From positions 57,697,431 to 57,761,430 of the forward strand of contig NC_065882.2 of the NCBI RefSeq assembly GCF_932274485.2: a stretch of DNA of 64,000 bases. The letters are read 5' to 3'. Both the position numbers and the translations under genes were made by a program. The DNA comes from Patella vulgata (taxonomy: Eukaryota; Mollusca; Gastropoda; Patellidae). The notes below the pieces were generated by a model that was given only the letters and a program-made list of their open reading frames with translations, did not search any database and had not been told where the DNA came from. This document shows, one piece after another, positions 59,901 through 64,000 of this stretch (position 1 is its first letter; each line of letters starts with the position of its first letter).

Positions 59901-62900
59901 TCGAATGTAAAGTCTAAGTATAATCTACTTTATGCAGACATTGAATTACATGCATGTTAAAAATGTTCATAGTTTAACAAAACATTCATTATGTAATTTA
60001 TAAGGGTTTGTTGAATTGCTTCTTTTTTTTTTCTTTTTTTTTTTGGTTCAATGTGTTACTATCAACTTTATACAGGATATAAAGTGTGTCATCATCTTCT
60101 ATACTTGTATCCTTACGACGACGTAGGGAGCAAACCGACAAAACCAGCTTTACTTATTCTTAAAACACGATTGCTGAAAGTATATTTTTTATCCTTTTTC
60201 ACAGCAGAACAGGACATAGTCAAACATATTTTTATATTATCTATAATTAATCCGAAGTCATTTATAGCAGATAGCATAATAATAGTCTGCATAATCAACA
60301 TATTACATGTATAGCAAAGCTTATAATGATTAGTTATTTAACACAGCTTATGGTTTATAGTATACACAGACATAATACAGCGAGAGGATTATCATGTACA
60401 ACATACATAACACATAGACCAATTAGTATACATGTATTATACAATAAAGTCATGAATCATAGTAATAATACATTAATCCAAGTAAATACATGTAGTATTA
60501 CATATCCATGAGTCAATGACAGTTTTATCAAAATTAGATGATCTTAGTTTTTCTACACTATAATGTCTTTCAAAAAAATTGAATTTGCAGTTATTAAGTG
60601 TAACAATATGTATAAAGTATCATGAGCTCATTGTGTATCAAATTTTAAATTTTTAAAAAATATAAAAAATTAAGTATAAAGGCTAAAGTATCTAAATATA
60701 CTTTCTAAAAATGAAAGATCAATAAGTACCACTTCATTACCAATAAAAAATGAAAGTGAAATGTCAACTAAATTCAAAAATAAATAGATAAATACAGAAA
60801 TAAAGTCTACATGCTAATGACTAAAACAAAGAGCAAATTCTACGACTTTGGCATACCACTGTCGAGGCGTGTTTTTGGGTGCGGACCACTGAATGCAAGA
60901 AACTTCTTTGGAAGAATCCAGTTAAGATCTCCATTTTCAACTCGCTGTTAAAAAAAAATCCATGCACACAAAAACATTAAAATACATGTACTTGGTTAAT
61001 AAACATATAAGACTCCATCATTTCATTCAAGGTCAACTTAATCTTTATCTTTATTTTTAGGTGAAAAAGACACATATTTGATTTCAGTGAATGAAACCAC
61101 AATAGATATATCCATAAATATAACATTTATAAATGTCATGTGGTTGATATGTAAATAATGAAATTCCTTCTCTTTCACCTCAATAAAGTGGTAACAAGAT
61201 GACCTTTCAAGAAACAAGCTGTTTTTCTAAGGTTAAGTAAACAAACCTTCACATTTTCTGTTTTACTAAAAACACCAGGTTTTACACATTTGAATAAAAA
61301 GTGCATTACAGATATTTAATAAACATTCCACATGTGAAAACAATCTTATTTTTCTTGAATATTTACCAATTTAACTTATTTTATCTCAAAATGTTTCAAC
61401 TTACTACTGAAATTTAAATTTTGGGGGCTTACTTAATTTCTAATAAAAACTGAGCAAAGCACAGTAAACAAGTTCATGTTGTATAATTTATGTTAAACTG
61501 ATGTCACATAACCTTTTTCCATGTAAGCTAAACTATGTAATGTGTCAAATTAATGACAATGTAATATATATATCTTGTCGCCATTTCTGTCATCTTATAA
61601 AAGCATTTTAATGTTTTAAGAATCTTTATTAAGCTTGTTATGCACTGAACCCATAAATATATTTGTCACGCTTTCACCGTTCCTAAACAAGTATGTCTCG
61701 TTTAATGCTATGTGAAGGCATGTTAAATAACCTGATGAAAACTTGGAAGTCGACACAAATAAAACATTAATACATGTATTTAGCAACATTTCCCATTCAA
61801 TTACCATTTTCTATCCTGGATTTGGCATGAGGACCACAAAAAGCCAAGTATTTATTAGGTACTATCCAGTTGAAATCTCCATTTTCTACTTTCTGTAAAT
61901 ACACTTAGTGTTCATTTTCATCATCATTAATCCAAAGAAAAGTAATTTTTCTTGAATCATGTTGATTATCATCACGATACACAAAACCAATTTGAAACCA
62001 GCGGTTGCCAGGCAAGATACGCCCACATTTAGCAAGAGGTGGATAGAGAACAAGCTAAAAAAAAAAAAAAGAAGCAATTTCTCGTACAGTCAGGGGCCAT
62101 AATCCAGGAAGTTATGGTCTGAAATGCACAAATATCGAAAGTGACTGAGATATTTGGGATATAAAGATGTATTTTAAGTTTCATCAAAATCGGATAAAAA
62201 TAGTGACTTCTAGAGGGTCCACAAACCTTGGTACATGTATTACAAACGTTTACACTACTTGCACACAAGGATTGGCCATTTTTTCAAGCAGTTCTGGTCC
62301 AATTTTCACGATATTCGAACTCAACTGTCATTAGGGTGTAATGGTGATAAATTTAAAATGTTTTTTTAAAATCAGATAAAAATTGTGACCTCTACAGTGT
62401 TCACAAGCATAATACATGATTTTTCGTACAATCAGGGGCCATAATCCAGGAAGTTCAGGTCCAAAATGCGCTTTTCACGAAATTCGAGTTCAACCATTAT
62501 TAGGGTGTAACGGTGAAATATTCGAACGTTTTTAAAATGGGATAATAATTGTGACCTCTTAGAGGGACCACAAGCTAAAAGCATGATTTTTCGCATCAGG
62601 GTAATATATACATACATTTCAAGTTTTATCAAAATCAGATAAAATTGTGGACCGTCCACAAGATAAAAACGTGATTTTTCAAATAATCAGGGGCCATAAT
62701 AAGTTACGGTCCGATATATGCCAATATCAAAAGGAATCGAGGTCTATATGGATATAAACCTATATTTCAAGTTTCGTCAAAATCAGATAAAAATTGTGAC
62801 CTATATAGTGTCCACAAGCAAATTGTGGACAGACAGATAGATGGATGGAAGTCTGGACGGACAGATAGATGGACAGACGTCTGAACGGACAGGGGCGACA

Positions 62901-63327
62901 ACAATATACGTCCACATGAAAATGTGGGCGTATAAAAATATAATTCTACAATTTATGTATGTGCACAATTACATAAAAAAAACTTTATAATTACTTAGTC
63001 AACCAAAATTAGTTGACTTAGAAACAATTGAGAGAGAGAGATAGAAATGGGGTTTAATGTCCACTCAACACAAACTAGGTCATTTCGGGACTAACATATG
63101 GTTCAATTTTATTTCCATAATTCGCTTGCGCGTAGGGGTCTTTAGCAGTGGGAGGAACCGGAGGACCCGGAAAAAAACCCCACGAGGTTGGACAGGTGAA
63201 GAAACAATTGAAGAAAATCAAGATTAATTGAATTTGATGGTCGAAATATTAAATACTTTCATACCTCGTAATGTTCATATTCATCTACATCAAAATTTTC
63301 AAAATCAAAGAAACCATTTGATAAAGC
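50896..63327 (-). CDS. CDC14: CDC14 dual-specificity protein phosphatase, 3' exons (gene runs off the right edge)
   Basis: CDC14 phosphatases remove phosphate from Ser/Thr-Pro sites made by cyclin-dependent kinases and act in mitotic exit, cytokinesis, DNA repair and ciliogenesis. Reading the minus strand, I place coding segments at 63265-63327, 61805-61892 or 60857-60944 (alternatives), 59587-59817, 59247-59385, 57392-57557, 56962-57074, 56419-56616, 54129-54258 and 50896-50916. All have AG acceptors, GT donors and matching phases. The order of recognisable blocks is that of human CDC14[51 protein letters not shown] (general-acid Asp), HCKAGLGRTG (catalytic Cys/Arg), RICRPGS and [13 protein letters not shown] Ser/Thr-rich tail with Lys/Arg clusters follows, ending in a stop at 50896-50898. 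The N-terminal DSPn domain is missing only because it lies beyond base 64000. Introns carry a Tc1-like transposon, modular repeats and SINEs. Vertebrates have A and B paralogues. I cannot say whether this genome has more than one copy. Confidence 0.95.
51375..51440 (-). mobile_element. SINE B 3' fragment in the sequence downstream of exon acceptor region (last CDC14 intron)
   Basis: AATGAAATGAAATAGGGTCT, AACGTCCTACTGTTCTGC and GACTGGGCTAATGAAGACGG match the 3' third of SINE B. The rest is absent, so this is a short 5'-truncated insertion. Confidence 0.8.
52143..52176 (+). repeat. Tc1-like element, left terminal inverted repeat
   Basis: This is the perfect inverted copy of 53570-53603. The sequence begins TACTATTCAAAAAAAGTAGG and continues GGATATTTGATTTT. 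It is flanked on the outside by TA. Confidence 0.95.
52359..53308 (-). pseudogene. Tc1-like transposase, disrupted by an internal deletion
   Basis: The N-terminal part (53308 down to about 53010) has two helix-turn-helix DNA-binding units and the linker GRPR motif, for example [20 protein letters not shown] and [12 protein letters not shown]. The C-terminal part (from about 53008 down to 52359) has the catalytic triad: D in [10 protein letters not shown] in FQDDNARCH and E in [12 protein letters not shown], with 34 residues between the last two. The frames do not connect. After RVSGQ the sequence jumps to [20 protein letters not shown] in another frame. About 25 residues usual in the family are missing there, so I infer a short frame-shifting deletion near 53006-53015. 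The protein is therefore inactive, though the element could still be moved by a relative's transposase. Confidence 0.92.
53570..53603 (-). repeat. Tc1-like element, right terminal inverted repeat
   Basis: This is the perfect inverted copy of 52143-52176, followed by TA, the duplicated target dinucleotide. Confidence 0.95.
54129..54258 (-). CDS. CDC14: CDC14 penultimate coding exon (Tyr/Ser-rich tail)
   Basis: This 130-bp exon has acceptor TTTAATAG and donor TATACA|GTAAGT, phase 2 to phase 0. It encodes [40 protein letters not shown] and SNYT. I see no homology beyond general Tyr/Ser richness. It is assigned to CDC14 because it is open, its phase fits both neighbours and its splice sites are strong. 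Confidence 0.72.
56419..56616 (-). CDS. CDC14: CDC14 tail exon (Ser/Thr/Lys-rich)
   Basis: This 198-bp exon has acceptor TTTTATTAG and donor CAAAAG|GTTTGT, and phases agree with both neighbours. It encodes a low-complexity, Ser/Thr/Lys-rich, presumably disordered tail (for example [18 protein letters not shown] and [12 protein letters not shown]). It contains SP sites of the CDK type. Human CDC14A has a similar KTSKMALSPSATAKR stretch, so the frame is well supported although the sequence is divergent. Confidence 0.85.
56962..57074 (-). CDS. CDC14: CDC14 tail exon ([11 protein letters not shown])
   Basis: This 113-bp exon has acceptor TTTTATAG and donor TTGG|GTAAGG, phase 0 to phase 2. It encodes a short Ser/Thr segment and then [19 protein letters not shown], matching the human TQGDKLRALKSQR motif that follows the catalytic domain. 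The basic cluster could serve localisation; that is an inference. Confidence 0.88.
57392..57557 (-). CDS. CDC14: CDC14 exon, end of catalytic domain ([13 protein letters not shown])
   Basis: This 166-bp exon has acceptor AAATTTCAG and donor GACAGT|GTAAGT, starting in phase 2 and ending in phase 0. It encodes [20 protein letters not shown], then [13 protein letters not shown], and ends in YYSNYDS. It matches human KQASLWVQGDIFRSK and KILSGLDDM. The open frame continues past the donor without a stop for some distance, but that continuation has no family similarity, so I end the exon at GTAAGT. Confidence 0.9.
57618..58856. repeat. Modular repeat element, copy 1, in a CDC14 intron
   Basis: The left end AAACCAGCGGTTGCCAGGCA then AGATACGCCCACATTTTGC is shared with copy 2 (61995). 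The right end is a hairpin (TACGTCCACAT gaaa ATGTGG) followed by TATAAAAATA. The interior consists of diverged modules of about 140 bp that repeat phrases such as TTTCAAGTTTCATCAAAA, ATTGTGACTTCTAGAG and GTCCACAAGC. 58044-58326 is duplicated at 58327-58609 (283 bp, two modules). A truncated SINE A is nested at 58614-58780. No coding capacity is seen and the family is not recognised. Confidence 0.75.
58614..58780 (-). mobile_element. SINE A, head missing, nested in a modular repeat
   Basis: It inserted into the repeat at 57618-58856. The 13-bp sequence GACCTGTGGAAGG is repeated exactly at 58601-58613 and 58781-58793. The SINE runs from the AG tail and GAAATGGGGTTTAACGTCC to GAGGTTGGACAGGCG, so it lacks the whole tRNA-like head. 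Confidence 0.93.
58881..58960 (+). repeat. 23-bp tandem repeat with palindromic core
   Basis: TGCTGAAAATTTCAGCATAT then GTG occurs three times (58881, 58904, 58927), with a partial fourth at 58950. TGCTGAAA-A-TTTCAGCA is an inverted repeat inside each unit. Confidence 0.92.
59247..59385 (-). CDS. CDC14: CDC14 exon with P-loop Arg and [10 protein letters not shown]
   Basis: This 139-bp exon has acceptor TTTGTAG and donor GAAGA|GTAAGT, starting in phase 1 and ending in phase 2. It begins with the end of the split Ala codon, then [20 protein letters not shown], and continues to [18 protein letters not shown]. This completes the HCX5R signature. The [17 protein letters not shown] block is diagnostic of CDC14 rather than other dual-specificity phosphatases. 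Confidence 0.95.
59587..59817 (-). CDS. CDC14: CDC14 exon with general acid and first half of the active-site loop
   Basis: This 231-bp exon has acceptor TTTTTAG and donor AAAG|GTAAT, phase 1 at both ends. It encodes [20 protein letters not shown], then [20 protein letters not shown], then [20 protein letters not shown], and ends IAVHCK. The Asp in FIDGSVPSD corresponds to the family's general acid. The catalytic Cys of HCKAGLGR is at the 3' end, and the following Ala codon is split by the intron. The sequence is very close to vertebrate CDC14A/B. Confidence 0.95.
60857..60944 (-). CDS. CDC14: CDC14 alternative exon, copy 2 ([18 protein letters not shown]...)
   Basis: This 88-bp exon has acceptor TTTTAACAG and donor AGTG|GTATGC, starting in phase 0 and ending in phase 1. 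It encodes [20 protein letters not shown] followed by PHPKTRLDS plus one base of a Gly codon. It is homologous to, and in the same phase as, the exon at 61805-61892. Some positions are closer to human here ([17 protein letters not shown]) and others in the other copy ([14 protein letters not shown]). Neither copy shows a stop or a damaged splice site. Including both or neither would shift the frame, so they should be mutually exclusive. Confidence 0.92.
61805..61892 (-). CDS. CDC14: CDC14 alternative exon, copy 1 ([18 protein letters not shown]...)
   Basis: This 88-bp exon has acceptor TATTTACAG and donor ATG|GTAATT. It starts in phase 0 and ends in phase 1. It encodes [20 protein letters not shown] followed by PHAKSRIEN and the first base of a Gly codon, matching human [20 protein letters not shown] and PHPKSKIENG. 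The segment lies just upstream of the [11 protein letters not shown] start of the catalytic domain. A second exon of identical length and phase, encoding a homologous peptide, lies 860 bp downstream in the direction of transcription. Confidence 0.92.
61995..62940. repeat. Modular repeat element, copy 2, in a CDC14 intron
   Basis: It has the same ends as copy 1: AAACCAGCGGTTGCCAGGCA at the left, and ACGTCCACATGAAAATGTGG then GCGTATAAAAATA at the right. Modules include CAGGGGCCATAATCCAGGAA, CAAAATCGGATAAAAATAGT and TTCGAACTCAACTGTC. A (GACAGATAGATG)-type stretch lies near 62829-62890. Its site is the intron between the CDC14 exon at 63265 and the alternative exons. Confidence 0.75.
63032..63199 (-). 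mobile_element. SINE A, head missing, in a CDC14 intron
   Basis: It runs from the AG tail and GAAATGGGGTTTAATG to GAGGTTGGACAGGTGA. Its 5' end falls within one or two bases of that of the copy at 58614-58780. AGAAACAATTGA flanks it at 63020-63031 and 63200-63211. Confidence 0.92.
63265..63327 (-). CDS. CDC14: CDC14 internal exon ([16 protein letters not shown] linker)
   Basis: This 63-bp exon encodes 21 residues, [20 protein letters not shown] followed by E. They match the human CDC14A stretch [20 protein letters not shown] between the N-terminal and catalytic domains. The acceptor is TATTTCAG and the donor GAG|GTATG. Both ends are phase 0. It is the most 5' CDC14 exon I can find. The intron to its left contains a truncated SINE (63032-63199). 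Confidence 0.93.
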
Positions 63328-64000
63328 CTGAAATACAAACAGAAAGAATTCAGTTATTTATTATTCATTATTTGAAAGACAATTTTCAACCCAACTGTGG
63401 TCGTGAACTGAAAAAACCCCCAGCAAAATTGGGATGAAGGTGCTACATGAACATGTAAGACATGCTAGGAAATCGCAAGTTTGTCTGGCTTACACAAATG
63501 TGATTCACGCTAGCATTAGTGTAGTTATTTCTTGAAGTATTTCCATTTGTTCATCTTTATACATGTAATCATAGATTATGCCCCAGCCGATTCTTGTGTG
63601 TATTGTATGCAGAAGAGCGAAAATATTCCCATCAGATTCAGATTTACTGATATGAATTAATTATATTATCGAGATCCAAAAGTATAAACATGAACTTTCA
63701 TGCACCAGTCTGGTGCAAGAGTACAGTACTAATATTTTACAAAGTCCTCCAATTGCTTGCAGTCTAAACATGTTCAAATTTTACACTCTATAGTCAAAAT
63801 TAACAAATGATTTGAGAATAGCAAAATAGTCCTTTCATTTCATTACAAATTGCTGCCATATCGACACATGATAGATATGCAGTGATATCGGTTTGACAGA
63901 AATAAATGATTTACTGTTGCTGACTCAGCAAATCCTGCCCCCCACAAACCTCATGTACATGTATAATGAAAGTCAAGCATTTAAATTAGAACGTTAAACA

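Overview
This is AT-rich, intron-rich metazoan nuclear DNA. It is dense in tRNA-derived SINEs, microsatellites and low-copy tandem repeats. The SINE families (one with a 'Meta'-like central domain, one with an ATTTC-type tail), the frequent poly(G) runs and the repeat style fit a lophotrochozoan, most likely a mollusc. That assignment rests on recalled family knowledge and was not searched.

The one gene I can name confidently is on the minus strand at the right end (50896-63327). It is the 3' two-thirds of CDC14, the dual-specificity phosphatase that opposes CDK phosphorylation. I place ten coding segments with matching splice sites and phases, including the HCKAGLGRTG active-site loop split across two exons. 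The 5' exons, which would encode the N-terminal domain, lie beyond base 64000. The strongest new observation is a pair of homologous 88-bp exons (61805-61892 and 60857-60944). They have identical length and phases, both encode the conserved segment just before the catalytic domain, and only one of them can be used per mRNA without losing the frame.

A second spliced gene is visible on the minus strand at 37437-35451. It has four exons with consistent phases and encodes an unrecognised multi-pass membrane protein that starts MAGRESSKYTYF. Its 3' exons were not found. At 22646-23786 (plus) there are GC-richer, exon-like pieces. One resembles a Cys-loop receptor M3 helix, but this is weak.

Left part (1-31 kb): a long minisatellite (540-1395), SINE A copies, a strong palindrome at 3158-3211, several two- to four-copy tandem duplications (61-164 bp) and a GC-rich 146-bp x6 array (29993-30862). 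Middle (31-47 kb): the unknown membrane gene, SINE insertions with clear target-site duplications, a 313-bp hAT-like element with an 8-bp duplication, a small inverted-repeat element (45226-45424) and a modular repeat array (46.5-47.25 kb). Right part (47-64 kb): CDC14, with a Tc1-like DNA transposon (52143-53603) in its last intron and two copies of a modular repeat (57618-58856, 61995-62940) in other introns. A truncated SINE is nested inside the first of these copies.

Most of the remaining sequence is intergenic or intronic DNA in which I can support no gene.
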